Assembly (NCBI GenBank): GCA_028023455.1
Contig: JAQFVV010006231.1
Coordinates: 8,076,036-8,140,035 of the forward strand
DNA: 64,000 nucleotides
Direction of reading: 5' to 3'
From: Epiperipatus broadwayi
Lineage: Eukaryota > Onychophora > Udeonychophora > Euonychophora > Peripatidae
The position numbers and the translations under genes are program-made. The notes under the pieces were generated by a model. The model ran no database searches. It saw only the letters and a program-made list of their open reading frames with translations, and was not told the DNA's origin. Positions 36,292 to 49,000 of the stretch are shown here, one piece after another. Positions within the stretch are counted from its first letter, which is position 1, and every line of letters starts with the position of its first letter.

Positions 36292-36347
36292 GTCCCAACT
36301 CCTCACTGAAGAGACCCATAGGTCGAAACCGGTCTGAGGATGGGGAC
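36292..36347 (+). ncRNA. Hammerhead ribozyme, family C, intact core
   Basis: The core CTGAAGA is at 36306-36312; position 7 tolerates any base, so this is canonical. Stem II GACC-CATA-GGTC (36313-36324) is four perfect pairs closed by G-C. GAAA is at 36325-36328, stem III is the palindrome ACCGGT (36328-36333), and the cleavage triplet GTC is at 36332-36334. Helix I inner strand TCCTCA (36300-36305) pairs perfectly with TGAGGA (36335-36340), and outer GTCCC (36292-36296) pairs with GGGAC (36342-36346). All catalytic bases are present. It is a type I hammerhead with a minimal stem III, as in Penelope-associated variants. No repeat unit boundaries could be set. The minus-strand 81-codon frame across it is incidental. 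Confidence 0.85.
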
Positions 36348-36489
36348 AATCCAAGATAAAAATGATTTGAATGTCTTCTCTTGTAGTAGCATTTATCATA
36401 AATAAAAAAAAAAAAGCTTGTTTAGAGCTATTAGTAGCTCTTAATTTTACATATTTGTAAGTGCAAGCTATATATAAGTCATGTGACAT

Positions 36490-37765
36490 CTGACTTGTTA
36501 TTATTACTATTGTTTTATATAGATAAAGATTATTCTTTTGTTGGTATATTTTTTAGATTTAATTTCATCATTAGAGGTATTTTAGATGTGAAAAATATTA
36601 ATTGTAAAATGTCAAAAGCCTCAGTAAATTTATCTGAGTGAAGCATAACAATGTTGATTAAAAAAACTATTTAACTTTTTTAAGAAAATTGTATGGAATA
36701 TTTAAATATAATGCTTGTCTTATGGTCAGTAATTAAATCTAAACTATATACAAAGAAAAGCAAGTATTTTTATTTGTAAAAAAATATATAGAAGACAGTT
36801 AAGGAAAATATTTTGATAAGCAAACAATTAATGTTGGTAAGTCAGTAATTAGTTTAAAATCAAAGTTATTGATGAAAATTTATTTTGAACAATTATGTTG
36901 TTTGCCAAAAAATATAAATATTATGATAGTCTTAATGTTATAATTAGAGAAACAAAACACGTTATATATTTATTTTGAAAGTATCTTGATACCATGGACA
37001 AACAGATACAAAAGAACAAACTGCACAAATTTAATCAGTCATTTGAGTTTTGATCAAATCAGTTAGAATTACTGTTTTTTAATAGAGTTCAAAAATTTTA
37101 TGCTTGATTTTGTTGAGTTAAGTTTTAATTATTTGAATTGGAATTAAAAAATTCAAGAAGCATCAATTATATATATATATAAATAATCATCAAAAATATT
37201 GTAATATCACCATATAAAAAGTGTAACTGTCATTATAATCTTTTTATATTTTTGCAATATGTAACTCAGCATTTATTCATTGTTACAATATATATGAGCT
37301 GCTGAAACATGAATGTGTAGTTTTGTTCTTTTTGTAAACAATTAAGCAACATGTAGTTCAGTTACTACCTAAAGAAATCAATGGGAACTGCCTATCTATT
37401 AAAGTTACTATCAAAGAACAAATATTGCCATATAAATAAATAGTGAACTTACAACAACAGAACATCCATATATCAAATAACCTGATTGAAAAAAATATTA
37501 ATGTTTTGTTAATAATCAAGAAAACAACTTCCAGAAATTAATTAAAATAATCTGAAAATGATTGAAGAATTCAGAAAAATGACTAACATATAATATTAGA
37601 CAATTAAAATAAATGAACCCCAGTAATCACCTTTTTGCAAGCAGGCATTTTAAAGGAAAAATACATAGATATATTTAAAAATGAGAACCATCTTGTAGAG
37701 ATGTTATTTAATGATATAATACATATATATATATATATGTTATTATATTTTTGATTGGGCAAAGA
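36490..37765. other. AT-rich sequence without recognisable gene
   Basis: No coding frame or repeat with clear ends is seen. A (TA)n tract at about 37718-37738 lies just upstream of the hairpin. Confidence 0.5.
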
Positions 37766-38001
37766 ATGGAAATTGAGAGATTATATACATTTGAACAGAA
37801 ACAACTTTGCATTTGGATGATGCCAGGAAAGTGTCAGTTACTACTAATTGATAATTCGTCTGAAGTTAAACAAGTTTGAGATTAATGGAGAAAACTTGTT
37901 CAACCTCAGAAGGATTGTCAATTAGTAATAATTGATAGTTACCTGGGAACATTAAAAGGCAAAGTTATTTTTGTTTACATGGATATCTCTTAATTTCCAT
38001 T
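37766..38001. repeat. ~236-bp near-perfect hairpin (foldback element)
   Basis: The two halves are reverse complements with scattered mismatches over about 110 bp per arm. Left landmarks ATGGAAATTGAGAGAT, AACAACTTTGC, ACTACTAATTGATAAT and AACAAGTTT reappear inverted as AACTTGTTCAACC, ATTGTCAATTAGTAATAATT, GCAAAGTTATTTTTGTTTAC and ATCTCTTAATTTCCAT. The loop is 14 nt (37878-37891). It may be a MITE-type foldback transposon or an old inverted duplication. A transcript would form a long RNA hairpin. Confidence 0.85.
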
Positions 38002-40479
38002 TTTTATCAACTATGGCTGAACAAAATTATTTGGCATTTAATTTTTTTATATATTTTTTTTATTTCATTTTTTGAGTGTGTTTGATTTTAATTAATCTGT
38101 ATCACGTGTGAGTCAACCTTACTATATAATTTTAGTATAATAACTTGGTGGAAATGATTGATAATAAACTTTATTGTAAAGAAGAGTGAAATAATATGCT
38201 TGAAAGTAAATTATGTATATTTTTTCCTATGTATGTCATTGCTTTCATATTTTAGAATATTCATTAATTTTTAATTAACCACTGAATAAAATCTTCAATA
38301 AAACTTTGCATCAATCAGTTTTTATTTTATCTGTATTGTATATTTTTTCTTGATGCATGTATAATCTGCATATAGATATATGTTTATTCTGTTTAAACCA
38401 AGAATCTATGCTCAAAGACTAACACTAATGTTTAGAGATAATTGTGCTTGGGAGAGTGGGACTAGACATTTTTATTGAAATAAAATCAATGTATCTGAAA
38501 GTCTAGATTGTGACATCTTCTAGAATGGATTTTAGATGTTCTAAAAATAAAAACATTTTTTTTTTACTATGGTAAAAATATGTTATAAAGTTTTGTTCAA
38601 AATATTTATTATTATTTAATGAAGTAAGTTTTCTAATTTAACTTTTCATATATCATGAGTTCAAAATGATGTTATTTATAAAATTTGATGTACTGATGGG
38701 TAATCATTAATTTGGTTAATTATCATCATTATCAGTGGAATATTTTTCCTATTCAAATTTAGAAACTTCTGATTATTTATAGCATATGTTTACCCTTATT
38801 AAATTGACCTCATTGAAATCTTATCTACTCTCTCTTTCTTTCAGAGAAAGTTTTATCTATTGATACCAAATTTTTATTTAATCATTACATTCTACCTACA
38901 GTAAACATTAATCTCAAATCCATTAAAAGATCAAGCTTGGTTTAAAAATGGTTATAGCATAGTAAATTACATCTAAATGTTAAGGTAAATTATGAAAATT
39001 TTTACTGGATGTAAGTTCCCATTTTACATTGGATTCATAAATTGTGAAGCAGCATTTATTTCTATGAGCATTTCATTATTAATTAAACCATAGGATATCA
39101 AGATAAATGTCTAGGATATTGTCTAATTCTAATGAATATTTATCAAAATCCAACAGTAGTGATTAGATTATATAATTATTCTAATATTAATATTGATAAT
39201 AACTCATGATAGGAGTTTACATTTCTTCAAACTTTGAAGGTAATTTTTTTTTACACAGTATTTTTAAGATTTGAAAGTCAACAAGGATAATTAGATTGTA
39301 ACCCTCTCTGCCATATGCTTGAAGAGAATTACTTATTCAAATAACTTACTCTCTCTTGATATATTTATATAAAATAATTTACTGACTACCCATTTAAAAT
39401 TAATTAATGTAAAGTTATATTATAAACTGAGATTTTTAATAATAATAATAAAAAGAATTATAATGGAGGATTAGAATACACAATTAAGTAAAAAGATGAA
39501 AAAGTATACTATTATTTAAGAAAGCAAGTATTAAGGTAAATTGTTTTGATTAATTTTGTAACTTTTTAAAAATATTGCAATTTATTTTGAAAAATTCTTC
39601 CATCAAAGCTATAAATAATTCTCCTTAATAATCGCCCTAAAAAAATATATTTTTGTAGTTTTGTTAAAAATATTTATTAGCTTTTCATTAGCTCCCAGCA
39701 TTTTATAAATACTTCAATATAGGGTTTATTTGTAAACTTAAGTGATTATTGAAGATTTCATATTTATAAAAAAACAACAACATACTATTATCAGCATAGT
39801 GCAAAACATATTTACCAATATACTTAAGCAAGTACTAAGTATAAACAGCAAAAAAGAAAAGAGAAAAAAATAAAATTTATTTTGAGCAATAATTATCATC
39901 TCAAATATGAGGTCTACATTATTTTAGCCACAATGTTATTAGTATCCAAAGCAAGCTTATCTTTTGATGCACTTATATATAAAGTGTATAAATTGTAAAT
40001 AAATTACACACCCACTTACATATTATGTTTTTTTACGTTATATATATATATGTAACTTAAATTTTCTTTTCTTGTGTATATGTTAATACTTGTATATAAT
40101 TCACTGTTGGTAAAGTTTATTTTATAAAACAAGTAAAATTAAGGTAAACAATTACATAATCAATACATTACAAAGCTGTGTGTGTGTGTGTAAAGAAAAT
40201 GAAAATTATCTCGGATGCACTCTTACAAAATAATGTTTTTTCTCCCACTGACATTCAAGTTTTATTAAAAGTACAATTCATATTTTTATTGAAAGTATAA
40301 TTCATTTATATATAGTCATAAATTTTTCAATAATTTCTTAAGGAAGTATAATAGGTGTTTAGATAGTGTTAAATTTTAATATTTTTATATATATTGTATA
40401 TGGTTTGGAAGTTATTCAAATTATTGATGTGAGTATCATTCTAACATTGTTCTTGGTTAACAGGTAACTTTAAATCATA
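38002..40479. other. AT-rich sequence without recognisable gene
   Basis: Only A/T-rich unique sequence is seen, with a (TA)n tract near 40037 and a (GT)n tract near 40178-40190. No frame reaches 60 codons from an ATG. Confidence 0.5.
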
Positions 40480-40870
40480 ATACCACTTTCAAATTTAGTC
40501 ACAAATTTGACTGTTGATTATTTTTTTGATCACTCATGATGTGAATGATTGTTATCCTTTTCTGTTATGCTGGGGAACTTATTGTTAGTCTTTGTTTTTT
40601 AGGAGCACTGATCCCTGTTGTTTCTCTGTACCATTACAAATTAATTAGTTCATTGTTGATCTCTCATGCTCATTCTCATATTCATTCCTTTTATATTTAT
40701 ATTTGATGATTTCATCTCATGCCAATTTGTGATGATTTATTAAATGGGGGCTGATTGTTTAATTTATATACTGTTACATTTGGCAACCAAACTGTAGGTC
40801 TGATGATGATCTCGTTCTGGTGGTCATTGACCACATAACTTGAATCTTAAAAATACACCTTAAAAACAAA
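40480..40870. repeat. Old copy of the repeat duplicated at 49.7-50.7 kb
   Basis: The order of landmarks (CACTTTCAAATTTAGT, a TTGACTG...TTTTTTTGATCACTCATGATG block, GTTATGCTGG, GATCTCTCATGCTCA, TTCATT and a TTAAATGGG block) matches the unit at 49733-50211 with substantial divergence. It therefore belongs to a dispersed repeat family. No coding capacity is visible. Confidence 0.65.
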
Positions 40871-41884
40871 ATACTATATTTTGTTGCACAATTAATTTAA
40901 AATATATTACTATGTAAATGTGATCAGAGGTAGAGGATGACTGTTATATGATTATAAATAGTAGTTTGAATGTTTATTTAAGGAGTTCATATTTAAAGTT
41001 GAATAGAAAATCAAAACATAATTTTGGAGATTGGATTAAGTTTTTGATTGTTGGAGTTTGTTAGCTATACTTTCGGTATTGATGATGAATGGAGAGTTTT
41101 TTGTTGTTGGCTTGAGGTTGCAATGTTTTCATGCAACTCAGTCTTCTACCCCAGGCACTGCTCCAACTCACTTTTTTCACATTTCGTATAGTTTATCATG
41201 ATTCAGTTAATGTAGGGTTGCAATGATTTCCAGCCTCTAATATCTAAGAAAAAGAGCAAGGTATAGTTCTGTATTTTACAACCTCTAAAACTCAAAGAGG
41301 CAGGGCTTTGCAAAGATTTTTTGCATTATTATTTTTATTTTGGGATATATGTAGCTTATAGTTTATAAATTGAGATAGATCTATGGGTGTTCATGCTGCA
41401 TTGTGTACTTATAGTCCAGTGACTGGTTTTTGTATCTATTCCAGGATTGACTGTCACTATGCATAATTTTGTTGTCAGCCTCATCAGATCTCTAAGAAAG
41501 GTTTTGATAACTAGTTCTTGACATGAACTTGTTTTTGTACATGCATATGTACTTATAATTAAAATATTGGGGAAATAGAAACCAGTCACACACACACAAA
41601 CAAGATAGAATTGGAGAATAAAGCAGGGGAAATAAATTCTTGGAATAAAGTCAGATATTGATATTTTATGAGATGTTTTATAAAAGTTCATCATATTTGT
41701 ATTTCCTGTGTAAAAATAATTTAACACAGTTTTTGTGGAGTGCAAAAGTTCTGTATATGCTGAAAAGATCAAAATTGAAAAAAAATGTAGGAAGAATGTG
41801 ATCAACAATCAACTGAGGGAACACAAAGAATAGATGACATGACTATGTCAGCCCCTAATTAGTACAAAGGTTTATGGACAGTAA

Positions 41885-42400
41885 AAAAGAAAAGAAAAAT
41901 GTTTAAACAAATGAACCAAGAAAGAGGAGATAATAAAAAGAGATGAATAAAAAGAAGAGGATAATAAAAAGAGAGACCAACAAATAGAAAATAATAAAAA
42001 GAGAAGAACAAAGACAAGAGGATAATAAAAAAGAATTTCAAATGCTTCTACAGAAAATAGATGAAAACAGTTCAAATATGGTTAATGATATAGCTGACTA
42101 AATCAAACAATTAAAGAGGAAGTTATGAATGAAATGAGACAAAACAAAGAGGAACAAGATGTGAAAATAAAACAAATACAGTAGTAATGAATATTAAAAT
42201 TAGGCACATATAAGAAGCAATAGAGTCTGTGAATAATGAAAGTCAAAGAATACTGGAATCTGTATAAGAGCAAATAGGGGACATGGCTAGTCAAATTAAA
42301 TTCCTACAGATCAGAGGAGATGGTAGCATTATGAAAAAAGTAAAGAAGTTGAAGGATGACTATAGATAAGATGGTAAACTCACTAAAAAAATAAGCATGA
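41885..42400 (+). pseudogene. Decayed coiled-coil, gag-like coding relic
   Basis: Conceptual translation of the plus strand gives Lys/Glu/Arg/Gln-rich stretches, such as KKEEDNKKRDQQIENNKKRE and QEDNKKEFQMLLQKIDENSS. Related stretches with QNKEEQDVKIKQI, MASQIKFLQ and KKVKKLKDDYR follow. This heptad-rich composition is typical of the N-terminal coiled coil of LTR-retrotransposon Gag proteins in invertebrates. Multiple stops interrupt it, and no zinc knuckle, protease or RT follows. Simple AAGAGGATAATAAA-like repetition contributes to the pattern, so the assignment is tentative. Minus-strand frames over the region are shadows. Confidence 0.4.
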
Positions 42401-42900
42401 CTGCATTAAAAAGAAAACTTAAAAAGAAAAAAATAGAAAAGGTAAAGATAGATAGATAGTCAATTTGTGAACCAAATGCCGGGAATTGTAAATCAATTCC
42501 TTAAAACAAGGGCTTTTTCAGGAAATGCTTGTGAAGCATCCATTTAATTTGTCAACAGTCTGGAAAGATATTACAGCATTAATACCATGACTGAAGAGGC
42601 AAAACTAGCAATACCTTATAGCCATCATCAAGGTGCATCTCAGGGATTGTGGGTTATATTATTTATCCACTCTCATAACTATTGAATTTAAATAAGCACT
42701 CATGATGTGTTACTGGAGTGAGGATTACTAGGAAAAGATTAAACACAAACTATCTCAAGACATGTGTCCTGGTGAACCCTATAGATTCCCAAGCCATATT
42801 GAAAGGGCGTTAATTGTCATAGAGAGACATAAATTTCAGCAGATGGCTGAACTGTTAAATGCATTTGACAGAAGCAAACTTTTTTAGTTTTTTGGGATTA

Positions 42901-43424
42901 TATATATAACTTATGATGTGTTATATTATGTAGATAATGTTATGGTGGGTATTAGTGTTGAAGTAGATAAGGATGTTTAATGATTCTTGGTGGAATGTAA
43001 AATCACATCTTACATAATATTATCTTGCTTCTAATTGTAGGAATCCCCAACTATTCTGAATCTTTCTTTCTCAACTTCCAATATACTTAGAAACAAATAA
43101 ATAATAAAGATGATAATGAACTCCTATGTTTTATTTCAATTTCTCATATAACTTCCACTGATTCTATATTTCTCAACTTGTACTCATAAAAATTATACTT
43201 TTTTTTTTATCTTTATTATTTATTTGTTTCTAAGCATATTGGAAGTTGAGAAAGAAAAATTCAGAATAGTTGGGGATTCCTACAATTAGAAGCAAGATAA
43301 TATTATGTAAGATGTGATCTTACATTCTACCAAGAATTATTAAACATCCTTATCTACTTCAACACCGATATCCACTATAACAACATTATCTACATAATAT
43401 AACATATCATAAGTTATATGTATA
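42901..43424. repeat. ~524-bp foldback with ~210-bp arms
   Basis: The left arm (42901-about 43113) and right arm (about 43203-43424) are inverted copies. TAGATAATGTTATGGTGG, AAGTAGATAAGGATGTTTAA, CTTGCTTCTAATTGTAGGAA and CCAACTATTCTGAATC all reappear reverse-complemented in the right arm, with only a few mismatches. The central 90 bp is single-copy. The arms end in a TATATATAACTTATGATRTG-like terminus. The high identity suggests a recent foldback or MITE-type element. No transposase is encoded. Confidence 0.85.
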
Positions 43425-43639
43425 AAATGAATATAACCTAAATAATGCATATTTCAAAAAAACTAAAAATATTTACAAGCATTTTAAATGAGAAAATACT
43501 TAATTTTTATATAATTAAAAGATAAACCAATGTGTGATAAATCCATAATCTAAATTAAATGTGTAAAACTTAAATATTTATACTTACTTTTATTATAAAA
43601 CCTTTAGTGAATTATTGTCTGATATACACATATTATACT

Positions 43640-46015
43640 TGCAGTGATTCTTAATCATTCTTAACATTCCTAAGTCTATTCCCATGTTTTCAAGACTTCT
43701 TGAGCATCTATTTCTATTCACCCTATCATAAGGTCTTTCTATATCTTAAAAGGCAATAAATAAAGTTTTATTTTCTTGTTATTTTAATCAACTGAGATGT
43801 AATAAATAAATTATTTCCCTTTTTCCTGATTGAAATCTATTCTAAATCTCCTCTAAAATTTCACTGTCTTCCATCCAAGTTTTAGTTCTAACCATTAAAC
43901 TATATGTAAATAATTGATAAGCGTCCAATTGTTCTCATTGCAAATGGCTCTATTCATAATCTAAATTTTTTTTTTTTTAATATTAATCTAATTCTTATTC
44001 TCTCTCCATTTATCTAGAATATTATTATCTGCTATAATTTTATCAGAACTTTTTTAAAACCAAACCTTGCACATTTCATTATTTTTTCTGGCATTTTGGT
44101 TTAATTTGTTCATTTTATCCTTTTTTTAATCTAATTATTGCTCTAATCACTTCTGTATCTGTAACTCTATCTTATGAATTAAGCTTTCTAATGAATTACA
44201 TTCATTTATCCAATTATAAAATTATTAAATATTTTTTCTTCTTCATCCTCATATTTACTTTCTCTGCTTTAATAATATTACTTCTTTATACATCTCCCCT
44301 TTCTACAATATTTTTTTTTTTATTAATTTTTTATTAAGTTCACCCCATTTCCATTTTAATTCTATTTTTAGCTATTTTTTTTTTTCTGAAGCAGCTATCT
44401 CAACTAATCTTTATTTTATTTTTTTCATTTTCAATTTTTTTTTTATGTTCTCTTATTAATTCTGTTGATCCTAAATAAGCACTTATATGAAATCTTCTTA
44501 ACCTCTTCCATCTATTCTTCATAACTTTTAAAATTACTATCTTTCATAATTGTTTTTGAGATACTAGTAAACCTCCTCAATTTAATCTCATTGTTTATTT
44601 CCCACTCATTTCTATTAATCTTTTTATAAATTCCATTACTTTGACCTTCATATACCTTTAATTTTATCAACAAAAAATTATAATTACTACTATTTCCTTC
44701 TCTTTGCTCATTAAACTTTATTTTAATTCTTTTTATCTTTTCCAATTCTTATTTATCTACCAACAGATAATCCATAATAAACTTCAGATTTTGTCTTAAC
44801 CTTTAAACTTACTACATATTTAACATTTTAATTTTCTACTCATTTTTTTTCACACATTCTGTTTAAAAAAGTTTTATTCATATCACCTACAATCAATATT
44901 TTTCCATTGTTATATATAAACTCATTATCTCTATATAAACACTCTCAAATACTCTCATTCTACTTTTCACATCCTCTTCATTTCCATGAACTAAATATAC
45001 TCTACCATACATTATTATTTCATATATGTGCTTTATAATATATTACTAGGGTGTCTTTCTTGCCAATAATATCTTCCCATCTTTTCTTATTCTTGTTGCC
45101 TCTTAATAATCACATTTCTGAAAATGCAATTTTTCTTCACTCCTCAAATATGTTTTTATTGTTAAGAAATCTAATCTTTCTCCTATAAAGACCTCTTCCA
45201 ATTTTCTGTACTTATTCATATCTCTATCTTTACATATTTATAAAACCAAGGTTTTTTTTAAAAGATTCTTTTTTATATATTTATTTCCAGACATCCTTCA
45301 TATTTTTTTTAATTTTTTGTTACCTTAAAGGTAAACATATTGTTTCTTTTTATATCTATTTTCAATATTGCATCTTTATTTTTATATTCTATGTTTACAC
45401 TTCTCTTTAATTTAATAAAGAATAAAATTTATTATAAATTAATCATCAAAATTTTACACCTCTCTCTCCCCTACCTCTTTTAAATAAATATGTATTATTG
45501 ATAAATACATCTTATCCATTTAAAAAAAATAACACCACTATTCTTAAATAAATATTTTAACCTCAAATTTATTCCACAAATCTTATTTAAATTTATCCCA
45601 TTATTAAATCTTGCTAATAATCTCATCACTTGCACTTGCTCTGTCCTTTAAACTCATAATCATATTGTCAAAATGTCTTACAGTTCAGTACCTCCATTTA
45701 CAATATCATTTGTTTCCACCATCTTGACAACATTGTTATGGTATAAACCATAATATCTAAAATCCCAATTCATGGTAGGCATACCCCTATAATATTTTTT
45801 CCCCTATTTTCTAGTCAACATATTACCACAATCCCTAATATCAGATCATCCAATAATACATTTTTTCTATTTTTAATTTTCTCAAGACACTTACAGACCC
45901 AATCCCTTTTTTTAAATCCATTGTTTCCAGAATTATTCCTGACACTAACAATGTCATCTGTTAAAATAATTTGTGTAGATTGCAATTTATCAATATTCTC
46001 AACATCAGAATTCAA
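43640..46015 (-). pseudogene. Degenerate LINE with endonuclease and RT relics
   Basis: Read on the minus strand, three coding relics occur in the right order. Near 45010-44750, VYLVHGNEEDVKSRM, FRTECVKKNE and MDYLLVDK resemble the apurinic-like endonuclease (EEP) domain. A linker frame follows at 44745-44512. Near 43850-43650, EEIQNRFQSGKRE, KTLFIAF, ERPYDRVNRN and GMLRMIKNHCKY correspond to RT blocks (usual E.Q.GFR.GR..., AF.D..KAYDRV.R, ...LGM..MI). The 66-codon frame at 46015-45815 may belong to an upstream domain I do not recognise. Many stops and frameshifts make it non-functional. The 3' end merges with AT-rich DNA near 43640. Confidence 0.75.
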
Positions 46016-49000
46016 AGTTAATTCTTTAAATGATGAATCCTAATAATTAAAATCGGAAGAGAAAATATACCATGCTCCATTTAGATTTTCTAAATGTAAT
46101 ATTTTTTGAATTTTAACATGCATCCAAAACATTAATGTCCTTAAAACTATTCTTACATATATAATTATTTGTAATCTTAATGTTATCACTGCATTCAAGC
46201 AATTCTATACTCATGTATATTGAATTAACATGTGAATATAGTTACTTAATGATTAAACAAATTTTTATAGCAAGGGTACTTATATAATGTTGTATATTTT
46301 AAAATATAACAAATTTATTATAATAAAGATTACAGCATAGCATTAATTATAACTTGTGTTATTTTATTTATTTATTTAATTTTGGCAACATACATATTTA
46401 TATTTAAGTACTTAGTGTTTCTGAAGCAAGAAGTGAAAAATTGTTTAAAGTATTTATTTGGTGCTGGTTATTTGATGAAAGTGTTTTTATTGAAAAAAAA
46501 CTCCAAAACATTAAAATTGAAATTCAAGTTACTAATTCAAAAATATAAATTTATGCTGCCAAAAAATAATTTAATTAATAAAATAATATAGCTCAAGTTT
46601 TAATCCTGTAATTTCTATTATAATAAACTTGTTATATTATAATATATAAATCACCATTAAAGTGTCCCTTACTGAATTCATTGTAAACTAAGAATTGAAT
46701 GATATATATAATAGCCCAATTCTGAATTATGGCTATAACAATACAAAGTTACAGGACCAGCCAGTTAAATACCTTCATCAGCTGAGTCAAGTTTTTTCTG
46801 CACATTACTTCCTTTGAAACTACTATTCTTAGCCTTGTGTTATAAGTTTCAAAAAATGCTGAATATATATCATCTAATATTTTATTTTGCAGTGAGTACA
46901 GTATAGAGCAATTTAAAATTTTTGTTTAAAGAGATTACAACTTTTTAATATGTTAATTATATAGAAGATCAATTCAGAATAAATGTTTCAAATGGTGGTC
47001 TTAAAAAAAAAAGGATCCCATCGCAATGATATGTGAGTCAATTGTTTGAATCTATTATTATTTGTAATATTATTGTTTAAACAATATATTGTAATAATAA
47101 AAATTAAGCCTTGCTGTTTTTATTTTTTTGTTTACAAGGGGAAGGGGTGGTTATAGGAAACATTTTGTCTTCAGGCAAAGAATTTTGCATAGATATGTAC
47201 ATAAATCATTACAGATGGAGACTTGTTTTAATTATATTATTTTGCATTTCTACTTATAATATGAAAAAATATTAGTGGTTCTAAAAAAAATCTCAACTAT
47301 TGCTTTAAATTTATATTTTTAATTGAGACTTTTTTGAGTAGACTAGTTGTATTGATTTGTTTATTTTTGTTATTAAAAAGAAATGAATTTTATTTTATAG
47401 ATTGAGACATTTCAATTATGACACACCCCTTCAATATTGTCAAGTTGCTTTTTTGATCCTAAATCTAATTCAGGAACTCTTTCAAGTTCTGATAAAATTT
47501 TGTCATGATTAATTTGTGAAACTGTGTAAAAGAAATCTTAAAAGGACAGATGTGCAGCAGATTAGACTGATCGAGTATATTAATTTGTCGTTTATTTTGT
47601 AATCAAATAAAAATGCTTGTTGGGAGTAAGAACAAACAAAGTTGCTTAACTATTTAATATTTTAATATTAATATTTGTAAATGAACTTATATATATATTG
47701 AGATGGTTATGTCTCATGGCATATAGAGCATAGTAATGTATGTGTACATATATATATAATTGTAAGGAAAAGTAAAAACGAACACAATTTTTTTTATAGC
47801 TATTTACTAAAAATAGACTTGGAATAACAGTGTAGAGTTAAATAATAATTTTGATACTTAAAATAATTATAAATTATTTTAAATCAAACATTTGCAAAGG
47901 TCTGTTTAATGTTTGTTCTGATTTTGAAATCTAAAACAAGCTTGTTTTTATGTTACTATAGATTACTGGTAATTATAAAATTATTTTTAATTAGATTAAG
48001 ATTTTTTTTTTAATTAAAGCTTGTGATATAACCTACAATTGAATGTTGTTTAAGGGATTAAGAAAACTTTTAGATAAAAATTTGGTTTAATTAAGGTGAA
48101 TTGAAAAAAGTCATTTAACTTTTTTTTTTTTCAAGATAAAGAATTATTGTTTTCAAATTCTAGAATACACTATAAAAGATAAAAGAAAAAAAATTACATC
48201 ATTATCCATTATGAAGTTATAACTGAAGGCAAGAGACTGTATTCAGTTGCTGTTAATGTCACAACAGTAGAGTTTGAATTTATACGGAAGTAATGGTACA
48301 ACTTTTTGTGTTTAGCCAATTATTGTGTATTAGACAGCATGTCTGAAGTCTAAATACCAACAATTATCCAATTTTATCTCTTTCCCGAGGATGTCAATAA
48401 GCCAGTCTACTGTTTTAGAAGAGGCCAGCTTACCCATACACTCTAGTGCTATCCAGAAAACTGAAAGATATATCCATGCTATGACTTTATATATATATGT
48501 TGATTAATGTATATGCAAAGAAGCACAAATGTATAATTACTGCTGGTCAAATATATAAAGTGCATACAGCTATATATATTGAGATTGACATTATCTTAAA
48601 TACATTTCACTTAAAATTTTTAATTTACAAGTTTTGTTTAAATTATACATATAAAACAAGAGGATTGATTCTAATTTGTATTTTACTTTTGAAATTAAAA
48701 AAAGAAAACTCAAAAATCTTATTGTAAATGAAGAAACAAAAAGCGAAGGGTTTTTTTTTTAAAAAAAAATTTCCAAACTGATATTTTTTTAAAAATAATT
48801 TTTTTTTTTACTTACAATAAAAAAAAAATAGTGGACTAAGGAGTAATTTTGATTTGTAAGAAGTTAATATTTAAAATTTGAATATGCATATATGTGTACA
48901 ATTGTTTTATGTGTGAATATATACATATATATTTAACATTGAAGTAATTGTCTTGTAAAAATAGAATAATAGGGATTTAATAAGTTTATTTTTTGACAAA

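Noticed and set aside
40795-40845. CTGATGA-like motif (CTGATGATGATCTCG) as a further hammerhead
   Set aside because: No GAAA at the required distance, no stem II, and no pairing flanks.
41440-41500. Minus-strand ATCTGATGAGGCTGACAAC as a hammerhead candidate
   Set aside because: The expected GAAA is absent and the following bases do not form stem II.
41356-41808. 150-codon minus-strand frame
   Set aside because: Hydrophobic and low complexity in part, no recognised motif, and no similar copy; probably chance.
41859-42294. Leu/Phe/Ser-rich minus-strand frames suggesting membrane proteins
   Set aside because: They are the reverse of a Lys/Glu-rich coiled-coil relic and reflect its base composition.
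46760-46800. Minus-strand CAGCTGATGAAGG as a hammerhead candidate
   Set aside because: No GAAA or stem II follows, and helix I cannot be built.
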